Assembly: GCF_017084525.1 (NCBI RefSeq) | Contig: NZ_CP070950.1 | Coordinates: 1,612,001 to 1,676,000 of the forward strand | Origin: Conexibacter sp. SYSU D00693 | Lineage (GTDB): Bacteria > Actinomycetota > Thermoleophilia > Solirubrobacterales > Solirubrobacteraceae | DNA: 64,000 nucleotides | Reading direction: 5' to 3' | Shown here: piece after piece, positions 1 to 7,353 of the stretch | How positions within the stretch are numbered: position 1 is the stretch's first letter | Layout of the letters: each line of letters opens with the position of its first letter | Notes under the pieces: model-generated | Seen by the model: the letters and a program-made list of their open reading frames with translations, nothing else | Databases searched by the model: none | Told to the model about the DNA's origin: nothing | Program-made: the position numbers and the translations under genes

Positions 1-2
1 AG

Positions 3-1403
3 AAGCAGGCTCCCACCCTCGGCCGGCTCGCCGCGATGGTCGTCTTCGCGCTGTCGTGCTTCGGCCTGCTGCTGTTCCTGTGGCTGAGCTTCGGCGGCGC
101 GACGCCGCTCAAGCCCAAGGGCTACCGCGTGGAGGCGGCGTTCGCGGAGGCCACGCAGCTCGGCGTCGAGGCCGACGTCCGGGTGGCCGGCGTGACCGTC
201 GGCAAGGTGCGCGAGAAGCGCCGCGACGACGTCGACCGCAACCGGACGATCGCGACGCTCGAGCTGGACCCGCGCTACGCGCCCGTGCCGCGTGACGCCC
301 GCGCGATCCTGCGCCAGAAGACGCTGCTGGGCGAGACGTACGTCGAGCTCGCGCTCGGCGACGCCGACGGGCCGGCGCTGCCCGAGGGCGGCCGGCTCGC
401 CGACCGCCGGGTGCAGGACACCGTCGAGCTCGACGAGATCCTCGACACCTTCGACCCCTACACGCGCCAGGCGCTGCGCACGTGGCAGCGCTCGGCCGGC
501 GACGCGATCGACCGGCGCGGCGGCGACGTCAACGACGCGCTGGGCACGCTGCCGGGCTTCGTGGAGGACGGCGGCGACCTCCTGGGGGTGCTCGACCGCC
601 AGCGCGCGGCGCTGCGCGGCCTGGTGCGCAACACGGGGGTCGTCTTCCAGGCGCTCACCAAGCGCGAGGGCCAGCTGCAGTCGCTCATCCGCAACGGCGA
701 CACCGTCTTCAGCGCGATCCAGCGCCAGCGCGAGGACTGGGCGCAGACGTTCAAGGTCCTGCCGACGTTCCTCGACGAGTCGCGTGCGACGTTCCGGCGC
801 ATGGACCGCTTCGCGCAGGACACCGACCCGCTGCTCGTCGACCTCGAGCCGGCGGTCCGCGACCTCGGGCCGACGCTCGAGTCCGTCGGCGACCTCGCGC
901 CGGACCTGCGCCGGCTCTTCCAGCGGATGAGCCCGCTCATCACCGCCTCGCGCCGGTCGCTGCCGGACACGACCGAGGTGCTCGACGGCCTGCGCCCGTT
1001 CCTCGGCGAGCTCGGCCCGTGGCTCGGCCAGCTCAACCCGATCCTCGACTGGGTCGGCGTCCACGAGCACACGCTCACCGACATGCTCTCCCACCTCGGC
1101 GTCGCCACCGCCGCGCGGACGCAGAGCAGCGTCAAGGGCGCGCCCGGCCACTACCTGCGCCAGATCGGGCCGATCGGCACGGAGACCATCGCGATGTGGC
1201 CGCGGCGGCTACCGACGAACCGCGGCAACGCGTACCCGAACCCCCTGGCCTTCCTGGGTGACGAGTACACCGACAACGGCTCCGAGGCGTGGGACTGCAA
1301 GAACGCGTCGTCGAACTGCCGCGAGGCCAAGCCGTTCAGCTTCGACGGCCGGCTGGACAAGCTCCCGAAGGTCCAGGCGCGGCCCTACACCACCGGCGGC
1401 TGA
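3..1403 (+). CDS. MCE/MlaD-family lipid transport protein (5' end outside window)
   Basis: This is a substrate-binding subunit of an MCE (Mce/Mla-type) lipid importer, anchored by one N-terminal helix and facing the cell envelope. The first ATG is at 36, but the frame stays open to the window edge and the upstream codons read KQAPTLGRLAA, which looks like native sequence, so the start is probably missing. A hydrophobic helix (FALSCFGLLLFLWLSF) is followed by the MCE domain (about residues 30-115 counted from ATG 36, with TQLGVEADVRVAGVTVGKV and QKTLLGETYVEL). A long alpha-helical and coiled region runs to about residue 350, then a Cys-containing tail (DCKNASSNCRE). MCE proteins usually lie downstream of MlaE-type permeases, which would be off the left edge. 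The lipid substrate cannot be inferred. Confidence 0.85.
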   Translation, partial: KQAPTLGRLAAMVVFALSCFGLLLFLWLSFGGATPLKPKGYRVEAAFAEATQLGVEADVRVAGVTVGKVREKRRDDVDRNRTIATLELDPRYAPVPRDARAILRQKTLLGETYVELALGDADGPALPEGGRLADRRVQDTVELDEILDTFDPYTRQALRTWQRSAGDAIDRRGGDVNDALGTLPGFVEDGGDLLGVLDRQRAALRGLVRNTGVVFQALTKREGQLQSLIRNGDTVFSAIQRQREDWAQTFKVLPTFLDESRATFRRMDRFAQDTDPLLVDLEPAVRDLGPTLESVGDLAPDLRRLFQRMSPLITASRRSLPDTTEVLDGLRPFLGELGPWLGQLNPILDWVGVHEHTLTDMLSHLGVATAARTQSSVKGAPGHYLRQIGPIGTETIAMWPRRLPTNRGNAYPNPLAFLGDEYTDNGSEAWDCKNASSNCREAKPFSFDGRLDKLPKVQARPYTTGG

Positions 1404-1416
1404 GAGGCTTCCGCGC

Positions 1417-3015
1417 ATGACGACGGTCCGCGAGGCGACGTTCGACCTCCTGCGCGAGCGGGGGATCACCACGGTCTTCGGCAACCCCGGCTCGACGGAG
1501 CTGCCGATGCTCGCCGACTTCCCGGCGGACTTCCGCTACGTCCTCGGCCTCCAGGAGGCGGTCGTCGTCGGCATGGCCGACGGCTTCGCGCAGGCGTCAC
1601 GCTCGGTGGCCCACGTCAACCTCCACACCGCGCCCGGCGTGGGCAACGCCATGGGGGCGATCTTCAACGCCCAGGCCAACAAGTCCCCGCTGCTCATCAC
1701 CGCCGGCCAGCAGGTCCGCGCGCATGTGACGATGCACGCCAACCTCTCCAACCGCGACGCGACGCGGGTGCCGCACCCGTACGTCAAGTGGAGCCACGAG
1801 CCGCTGCGCGCCCAGGAGGTGCCGGCGGCGATCGCGGGCGCGATCCACCGCGCGTCGCTGCCGCCCCAGGGCCCCGCCTTCGTGTCGATCCCGATGGACG
1901 ACTGGGGCGCCGAGGTCGAGGAGGCCGACACGCGGCTCGTGCTGGCGCGGACCGTCATGGGCCGCGCGGGGGCCGACCCCGCCGTCGTCGCCGAGCTGGC
2001 CCGCGCGCTCGAGGACGCGTCCAACCCGGTGCTCGTCGCGGGCCAGGACGTCGACCCGTCGGGCGCCTGGGACGCCGTGGTCGCGCTGGCCGAGCGCCAG
2101 CGCCTGCCGGTCTGGGCCGCGCCCGCCACCGGGGGTGGCCGGCTGGGCTTCCCGGAGGGCCACCCGCAGTTCCGCGGCGTGCTGCCGCCGGCGATCGGGC
2201 CGATCGGCCAGACGCTCGAGGGCCACGACCTCGTCCTCGTCGTCGGCTCGTCGGTCTTCGCCTACTACCCCTACATCGCGGGGCCGGCGATCCCGGCGGG
2301 CGCCCGGCTCGTGGCGATCACGAACGACCCGGACGAGGCGGCCCGTGCCCCCGCGGGCGACGCGGTCGTCGCCGACGTCCGGCTCACCGTCGAGGCGCTG
2401 CTCGGCGCCGTCGGGGAGACGTCGCGGACGATGCCCGAGCCGCTGGCCGACCTCCCGCCGGTCGAGGAGTCCGACCCGCTCAGCCCCGGCGCGGTCCACG
2501 CGACGCTGCGCGAGGCCCTGCCCGACGACGGCATCGTCGTCCTCGAGTCGCCCACGAGCACGCTGGCGCTGCGCAACCGCCTGCGCATCTCGCGGCCGGG
2601 CTCGTACTTCTTCTGCGCGGGCGGCGGCCTGGGCTACGGCCTGGCGGCGGGCATCGGGGTGCAGCTGGCCCAGCCGTCGCGGCCGGTGGTGTGCGTCCTC
2701 GGCGAGGGCTCGGCGCAGTACGCGATCAGCGGCCTGTGGACCGCGGCCGCCTACGACGTGCCCGTGACGTTCCTCGTCCTGCGCAACGAGGAGTACGGGA
2801 TCCTGAAGTGGTTCGCCGCGGCCGAGCAGGTCAGCGGCGCGCCGGGCCTGGACCTGCCGGCGCTCGAGAGCGCGGCCATCGCCCAGGGCTACGGCGTGCC
2901 GGCGCAGCGGGTGCGCTCGCGCGACGCCCTGCGCGCCGCGCTGGACGACGCCGTCGCCGCGAGCGGGCCGCGGCTGGTCGAGGTCGACGTGGCGCCGGGC
3001 ATGGCGCTCTTCTAG
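1417..3015 (+). CDS. mdlC: Benzoylformate decarboxylase-like ThDP enzyme
   Basis: A 532-residue thiamine-diphosphate decarboxylase that most resembles benzoylformate decarboxylase (non-oxidative removal of CO2 from a 2-oxo acid to give an aldehyde). The ATG at 1417 puts Ser26 (NPGSTELPML), Glu47 (LQEAVVVG) and His70 (NLHTAPGVGNAMG) at the numbers of the Pseudomonas enzyme. The ThDP-binding GDG-type motif appears as GEGSAQYAISGLWTAAAYD. The second active-site histidine, His281 in the Pseudomonas enzyme, seems to be replaced by Tyr284 (VFAYYPY instead of VFRYHQY). The substrate may therefore not be benzoylformate. It lies 13 nt after the MCE gene and 10 nt before an FAD dehydrogenase, probably in one transcript with the latter. 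Confidence 0.8.
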   Translation: MTTVREATFDLLRERGITTVFGNPGSTELPMLADFPADFRYVLGLQEAVVVGMADGFAQASRSVAHVNLHTAPGVGNAMGAIFNAQANKSPLLITAGQQVRAHVTMHANLSNRDATRVPHPYVKWSHEPLRAQEVPAAIAGAIHRASLPPQGPAFVSIPMDDWGAEVEEADTRLVLARTVMGRAGADPAVVAELARALEDASNPVLVAGQDVDPSGAWDAVVALAERQRLPVWAAPATGGGRLGFPEGHPQFRGVLPPAIGPIGQTLEGHDLVLVVGSSVFAYYPYIAGPAIPAGARLVAITNDPDEAARAPAGDAVVADVRLTVEALLGAVGETSRTMPEPLADLPPVEESDPLSPGAVHATLREALPDDGIVVLESPTSTLALRNRLRISRPGSYFFCAGGGLGYGLAAGIGVQLAQPSRPVVCVLGEGSAQYAISGLWTAAAYDVPVTFLVLRNEEYGILKWFAAAEQVSGAPGLDLPALESAAIAQGYGVPAQRVRSRDALRAALDDAVAASGPRLVEVDVAPGMALF

Positions 3016-3025
3016 AGAGGGACTG

Positions 3026-4678
3026 ATGGACGCTGACGTGATCGTCGTCGGCGGCGGGCTCGCGGGCCTCGTCGCCACCGCGGAGCTGGCCGACGCCGGC
3101 CGCAAGGTCCTGCTGCTCGACCAGGAGCCCGAGGCGTGCCTCGGCGGCCAGGCGTTCTGGTCCCTGGGCGGGCTGATGTTCGTCGACAGCCCCGAGCAGC
3201 GACGCATGCGCGTCAAGGACTCCTACGAGCTCGCGCTGCAGGACTGGATGGGCACGGCGGGCTTCGACCGTCCCGAGGACGAGTGGCCGCGCAGGTGGGC
3301 CGAGGCCTACGTCGGCTTCTGCGCCGGGGAGAAGCGCGCGTGGCTGCACGACCAGGGCATGCGCTGGCTGCCCAACCCGGGCTGGCCCGAGCGCGGCGGC
3401 GGCCACGCCGACGGCCACGGCAACTCCGTCCCGCGCTTCCACATCACCTGGGGCACGGGGCCGGGCGTCGTCGAGCCCTTCGAGCGGCGGGTGCGCGAGG
3501 CGGTGCGCAAGGGCCTCGTGGAGCTGCGCTTCCGCCATCGCGCGGATGAGCTCGTGGTCAGCGACGGGGCGGTCACCGGCGTGCGCGGCGCGATCCTCGA
3601 GCCGTGCACCACCGGCCGCGGGCAGGAGAGCACGCGCGGCGTCGTCGGCGACTTCGAGGTCGGCGCCCAGGCCGTGCTCGTCACCACGGGAGGCATCGGC
3701 GGCAACCACGAGCTGGTCCGCGCCAAGTGGCCCGCGCGCCTCGGCCCGCCGCCCAAGCACATGATCTCCGGCGTCCCGGCCCACGTCGACGGGCGGATGC
3801 TCGAGATCGCCAAGACCGCGGGCGCCCACGAGATCAACGCCGACCGCATGTGGCACTACGTCGAGGGGATCCACAACTGGGACCCCATCTGGCCCATGCA
3901 CGCGATCCGGATCATCCCCGGGCCGTCGTCCATGTGGTTCGACGCGCTGGGCCGCCGCCTCCCCGCGCCGCTCTTCCCCGGCTTCGACACCCTCGCGACG
4001 CTCGCCCACCTGCAGCAGACGGGCCACGACCACTCGTGGTTCGTCCTGACCCAGAAGGTCATCGAGAAGGAGTTCGCGCTCTCAGGCTCCGAGCAGAACC
4101 CCGACACGACCTCGAAGAGCGTCAGGGCCGTGCTGCGCGAGCGCCTGGGCAGCGGCCCGCCCAGCCCCGTCCAGGCGTTCATGGACCACGGCGAGGACTT
4201 CATCGTCCGCAAGACGCTCCCCGAGCTCGTCCAGGGCATGAACGCGCTCGTGGGCGAGGACCTCATCGACCTCGCGTCGCTCGAGGCGCAGGTCGTCGCC
4301 CGCGACCGCCAGATCGACAACCCCTACGCCAAGGACGCGCAGGTCACCGCGATCCACGGCGCCCGCGCGTACTTCGCCGACAAGGTCACCCGCGTCGCCG
4401 CGCCCCACCGCCTCCTGGACCCCGAGGCGGGCCCGCTCATCGCCGTCCGCCTGTCGATCCTCACGCGCAAGTCGCTGGGCGGCCTGCAGACCGACCTCGA
4501 GGCCCGCGTCCTGCAGCCCTCCGGCGCGCCCCTGCCGGGCCTGTACGCCGCGGGTGAGGTCGCCGGCTTCGGCGGCGGCGGGATGCACGGCTACCGCGCG
4601 CTCGAGGGCACCTTCCTGGGCGGCTGCCTCTTCAGCGGCCGGACGGCGGGACGGGCGATGGCGCGCGCCGTGGCCTAG
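3026..4678 (+). CDS. FAD-binding dehydrogenase, KstD/fumarate-reductase-like
   Basis: A 550-residue flavoprotein of the FAD-dependent dehydrogenase group related to 3-ketosteroid dehydrogenases and fumarate reductase flavoproteins. The N-terminal dinucleotide fold is clear (VIVVGGGLAGLVATAELADAG), and the C-terminal FAD motif reads LYAAGEVAGFGGGGMHGYRA followed by EGTFLGGCLFSGR. No signal peptide or transmembrane segment is seen, so it should be cytosolic. A purine-rich Shine-Dalgarno (agagaggg) precedes the ATG. Sitting directly after the ThDP decarboxylase, it may act in the same aromatic or oxo-acid pathway, but the substrate is unknown. Confidence 0.75.
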   Translation: MDADVIVVGGGLAGLVATAELADAGRKVLLLDQEPEACLGGQAFWSLGGLMFVDSPEQRRMRVKDSYELALQDWMGTAGFDRPEDEWPRRWAEAYVGFCAGEKRAWLHDQGMRWLPNPGWPERGGGHADGHGNSVPRFHITWGTGPGVVEPFERRVREAVRKGLVELRFRHRADELVVSDGAVTGVRGAILEPCTTGRGQESTRGVVGDFEVGAQAVLVTTGGIGGNHELVRAKWPARLGPPPKHMISGVPAHVDGRMLEIAKTAGAHEINADRMWHYVEGIHNWDPIWPMHAIRIIPGPSSMWFDALGRRLPAPLFPGFDTLATLAHLQQTGHDHSWFVLTQKVIEKEFALSGSEQNPDTTSKSVRAVLRERLGSGPPSPVQAFMDHGEDFIVRKTLPELVQGMNALVGEDLIDLASLEAQVVARDRQIDNPYAKDAQVTAIHGARAYFADKVTRVAAPHRLLDPEAGPLIAVRLSILTRKSLGGLQTDLEARVLQPSGAPLPGLYAAGEVAGFGGGGMHGYRALEGTFLGGCLFSGRTAGRAMARAVA

Positions 4679-4695
4679 CGCCCGACGTCGCCGAT

Positions 4696-4747
4696 CATCG
4701 AGTGGCGGATCGTCCGTCCTGAGAGCGGAGGATCCGCCGATCGATGG
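4696..4747. repeat. 52-nt palindromic dispersed repeat, copy 1
   Basis: A 52-nt element starting CATCGAGTGGCGGAT and ending with ATCCGCC plus GATCGATGG. The arms are nearly self-complementary, so it can form a hairpin. A second copy of exactly the same length lies at 56285-56336, with conserved arms and a different 21-nt middle. Both copies sit between convergent genes (here the FAD dehydrogenase and the ABC permease). It could serve as a bidirectional terminator or a REP-like element. Confidence 0.7.
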
Positions 4748-4782
4748 CGCTCGCGCGGGGCGGGGCGCGACGCGGCGCGCAG

Positions 4783-5529
4783 CTACCGCCGCGACTCCCA
4801 CCGGAACCCGCGCACCGCGAGCACCACACCCGCCGCGCCCCACAGGGCCACGAACGCCAGGTCGCCCAGGTGGTCGCCCAGCGGCGCGCCGGAGACCATG
4901 GCGGCGCTGAGGCCGTCGATGAGGTGGGTGAGCGGGAGGGCCTCGGCGACGTCGCGCAGCAGCTGGGGCGCCTCGTCGGCGTCGTAGAAGACCCCGGAGA
5001 TGAAGATGACCGGCAGGAACACGATGTTCGTGTAGGCCGGGGCGGCGTCGAAGTTCGGGATGAGGTGGCTCATCGCCACGCCGAGCGCCGCGAACGTCAC
5101 GACGCCGACGACCGCGAAGACGAGGACCGCGGCGGGCTCCGGGGGCCAGTCGACGCCGAAGAGCAGCTTGCCCGCGACGACGACGAGCGCGAGCTGGATC
5201 GCCGCGTTGGTGACCGCGTTGCCGAAGAGGCCGACGAGGTAGGCGCCCGTCGGCAGCGGCGTGCCGCGCATGCGCTTGAGCACGCCCTGCTCGCGCAGGA
5301 ACGTGAGGTTCATCGCCAGCGCGTTGAACGTCGTGGTCATGACGCTCATGCCGGCGATGCCCGGGACGATGACGTCGAGGTCCTCCTGCGAGCCGTTGAA
5401 GATCGCCCCGAAGAGGAGCAGGAACAGCATCGGCAGCAGGAAGTTGAAGAACGCCGCGCTCGGGTTGCGCCAGAACATCCGGCGCTCGAGGCGGTACTGG
5501 CGCCAGGCCAGGGCGGCGGCGTCAGCCAC
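4783..5529 (-). CDS. ABC-2 type exporter permease
   Basis: A 248-residue integral membrane protein of the ABC-2 (DrrB/YadH) permease family. About six hydrophobic helices are visible, including FFNFLLPMLFLLLFGAIF, IQLALVVVAGKLLF and FLPVIFISGVFYDA. The family signature region before the last helix (EALPLTHLIDGLSAAMV) is present. Its start overlaps the last 8 nt of the upstream ATPase gene, so the pair is translationally coupled and forms one exporter. The substrate is unknown; relatives export drugs or lipids, and some act in membrane resistance. Confidence 0.88.
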   Translation of the reverse strand: MADAAALAWRQYRLERRMFWRNPSAAFFNFLLPMLFLLLFGAIFNGSQEDLDVIVPGIAGMSVMTTTFNALAMNLTFLREQGVLKRMRGTPLPTGAYLVGLFGNAVTNAAIQLALVVVAGKLLFGVDWPPEPAAVLVFAVVGVVTFAALGVAMSHLIPNFDAAPAYTNIVFLPVIFISGVFYDADEAPQLLRDVAEALPLTHLIDGLSAAMVSGAPLGDHLGDLAFVALWGAAGVVLAVRGFRWESRR

Positions 5530-6394
5530 GCGCGCTCGCCTCCTCCGGCGTCGCGGTGAGCTCGAGGTAGACGTCCTCGAGCGTCGGGCGGGTCACCGAC
5601 AGGTCGCGCAGCGGCACGCCGCGGGCGAGCGCCGCGCTCGTGAGCTGGTGCAGGAGCGCCGTGGGGTCCTCGGTCTCGCGGGCCTGGAGCTCGCCGGCCT
5701 CGTCGCGCCAGCACACCGTGTAGCGCGAGGCGCCCGTGCCCAGCTCGGCGGGCGGGCCCTCGGCGAGGATCGCGCCGTCCTTGACGATCGCCACGCGGTC
5801 GCACAGGGCCTGGGCCTCGTCGAGGTAGTGCGTCGTGAGCAGGACGGTCTTGCCGAGCTCCTGCAGCGAGCGCACGACCTCCCACGCCGCGCGGCGCGCC
5901 TCGGGGTCGAAGCCGGTGGTCGGCTCGTCGAGGAAGATCAGGTCCGGGTCGCCCACGAGCGCCAGGGCGAAGTCCAGCCGGCGCAGCTGGCCGCCGGACA
6001 GCTCGCGCGCCTTCGCGTCGGCCTTCTCCTCGAGCCCGGCGAGCTCCAGCACCTCGTGGACGCTGCGCGGCCGCGGGTACAGGCCGGCCCAGTGCGTGAG
6101 CGCCTCGCGGACGGTGATGTGGCGGTACATCCCGCACGACTGCAGGACGATCCCGACCCGCTCGCGCAGGGCGCGCGGCCGCCGCCCGGGGTCGAGGCCG
6201 AAGACCGAGACGATCCCGCTGTCGCGCTCGCGGTGGCCCTCGAGCACCTCGACGGTCGTCGTCTTGCCGGCGCCGTTGGGGCCGAGCAGCCCGAAGACCT
6301 CGCCGTGGGCCACCTCGAACGACAGCCCGCGCACGGCTTCGACGCCGCCGTAGGCCTTGCGCAGGTCGCGCACGAGGATGGCGGGGACGGACAC
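5522..6394 (-). CDS. ABC transporter ATP-binding protein (DrrA/CcmA type)
   Basis: The nucleotide-binding subunit for the ABC-2 permease encoded immediately downstream. Walker A is LLGPNGAGKTTT, the ABC signature is RELSGGQLRRLD, Walker B is LIFLDEPTTGFDPEA and the switch histidine lies in LLTTHYLDEA. The C-terminal extension (about 80 residues after the ABC domain, ending in an ELTATP-type segment) is typical of DrrA-like exporters. I chose the GTG at 6394 because a CAGGAT hexamer lies 8 nt before it, fitting the leaderless pattern seen across the window. An in-frame ATG at 6412 is the alternative. It is divergent from ppx. Confidence 0.87.
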   Translation of the reverse strand: MSVPAILVRDLRKAYGGVEAVRGLSFEVAHGEVFGLLGPNGAGKTTTVEVLEGHRERDSGIVSVFGLDPGRRPRALRERVGIVLQSCGMYRHITVREALTHWAGLYPRPRSVHEVLELAGLEEKADAKARELSGGQLRRLDFALALVGDPDLIFLDEPTTGFDPEARRAAWEVVRSLQELGKTVLLTTHYLDEAQALCDRVAIVKDGAILAEGPPAELGTGASRYTVCWRDEAGELQARETEDPTALLHQLTSAALARGVPLRDLSVTRPTLEDVYLELTATPEEASARG

Positions 6395-6456
6395 CGCCCT
6401 GCATCCTGGCAACTCCGGGGGCGAGACGGCGCGCGGACTGGCAGGATCGTCGGGGC

Positions 6457-7281
6457 ATGGTCGTCGCCTGCGTCGACGTCGGCTCGAACACCACGCGCCT
6501 GCTGGTGGCCGAGCCGGGACCCGGCGCCACGGTGCGGCCGGTCCTGGAGCGCCGGGCGTTCAACGACCCGGCCACGCCCGAGCACGTCGCCGCGCAGGTG
6601 ACCGCCCAGCGCGAGGCGGCCCGCGCCGCGGGCGCGCAGCGCATCCGCATCGTCGGGACCGCGCTCCTGCGCGCCCGCGAGGACCTGCGCGCCGCGCTCG
6701 AGCCCCTCGGCGTCGAGGTCCTCCCCGCTGCCGAGGAGGCGCGGCTGGCCTTCGCCGGCGCCACCCAGGAGCGGCTGCCAGGCGAGCCGGTGGCCGTCGT
6801 CGACGTCGGCGGCGGCTCGACCGAGGTCGCCGTGGGCGCCGCGGGGACCGGCGTCGCGTGGTGGGCCTCGACCCCTCTCGGCTCCCGCAACCTCAGCGAG
6901 GGCTGCGACTTCGGCGACCCGCCCACCGCCGGCCAGCTCGCCGAGGCGTCGGCCCGCGCCGCCCGCGCCCTGGCGGGGCTGGCCTGCCCGCACCGCCCCC
7001 CGCTCGTGCTCGCCGCGGGCGGCTCGGCGACGACGACCGCCCGGCTGCTCGGGACCGACCTGCACCGCGAGGCGCTCGACACCGCGCTCGAGCGCCTGTG
7101 CGGCGCGCCCGCCGCCGCCGTGGCCCGCCGCCACCGGCTCGACCCGCGCCGCGCGCGGATCCTCCCGGCCGGCCTCGTGCTGCTGCGCGCCGCCGGCGAG
7201 CAGCTCGGCGCACCGCTGCGCCTCGGGGCCGGCGGCCTGCGCGAAGGCGTCGCGCTGGACCTCATGGGCGCCATCGGGTAG
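6457..7281 (+). CDS. ppx: Exopolyphosphatase / pppGpp phosphatase family protein
   Basis: A 274-residue Ppx/GppA-family hydrolase that would release terminal phosphate from inorganic polyphosphate (or act on pppGpp). The actin-like ATPase-fold motifs are present: the N-terminal VDVGSNTTRLLVAE, the second phosphate loop VAVVDVGGGSTEVAVG and the later LAAGGSATTTARLL. At this length only the two core domains are present, without the C-terminal HD extension of long Ppx forms. It is followed 72 nt later by ppk1, so synthesis and breakdown of polyphosphate are encoded side by side. Confidence 0.85.
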   Translation: MVVACVDVGSNTTRLLVAEPGPGATVRPVLERRAFNDPATPEHVAAQVTAQREAARAAGAQRIRIVGTALLRAREDLRAALEPLGVEVLPAAEEARLAFAGATQERLPGEPVAVVDVGGGSTEVAVGAAGTGVAWWASTPLGSRNLSEGCDFGDPPTAGQLAEASARAARALAGLACPHRPPLVLAAGGSATTTARLLGTDLHREALDTALERLCGAPAAAVARRHRLDPRRARILPAGLVLLRAAGEQLGAPLRLGAGGLREGVALDLMGAIG

Positions 7282-7299
7282 ACCCGCCCCGATGGGCCT

Positions 7300-7343
7300 G
7301 TTGACACCGCCTTCACACTGCCCAGCCGCCTGCCTCGTAGCGT
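7300..7343 (+). promoter_or_regulatory. Candidate ppk1 promoter with Pho-box-like repeats
   Basis: Two 11-nt units lie head to tail at 7300-7310 (GTTGACACCGC) and 7311-7321 (CTTCACACTGC). They resemble the GTTCACC direct repeats bound by PhoP in Streptomyces. A TAGCGT hexamer at 7338-7343 follows and stands 10 nt before the ppk1 ATG. No good -35 lies at 17 nt, which would suit activator dependence. The repeats are imperfect, so this is a tentative call. Confidence 0.4.
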
Positions 7344-7353
7344 CGGGCCCACG

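Noticed and set aside
4744-5559. Plus-strand gene over the ABC permease
   Set aside because: The composition is charged shadow sequence, and the minus strand encodes a clear membrane protein.
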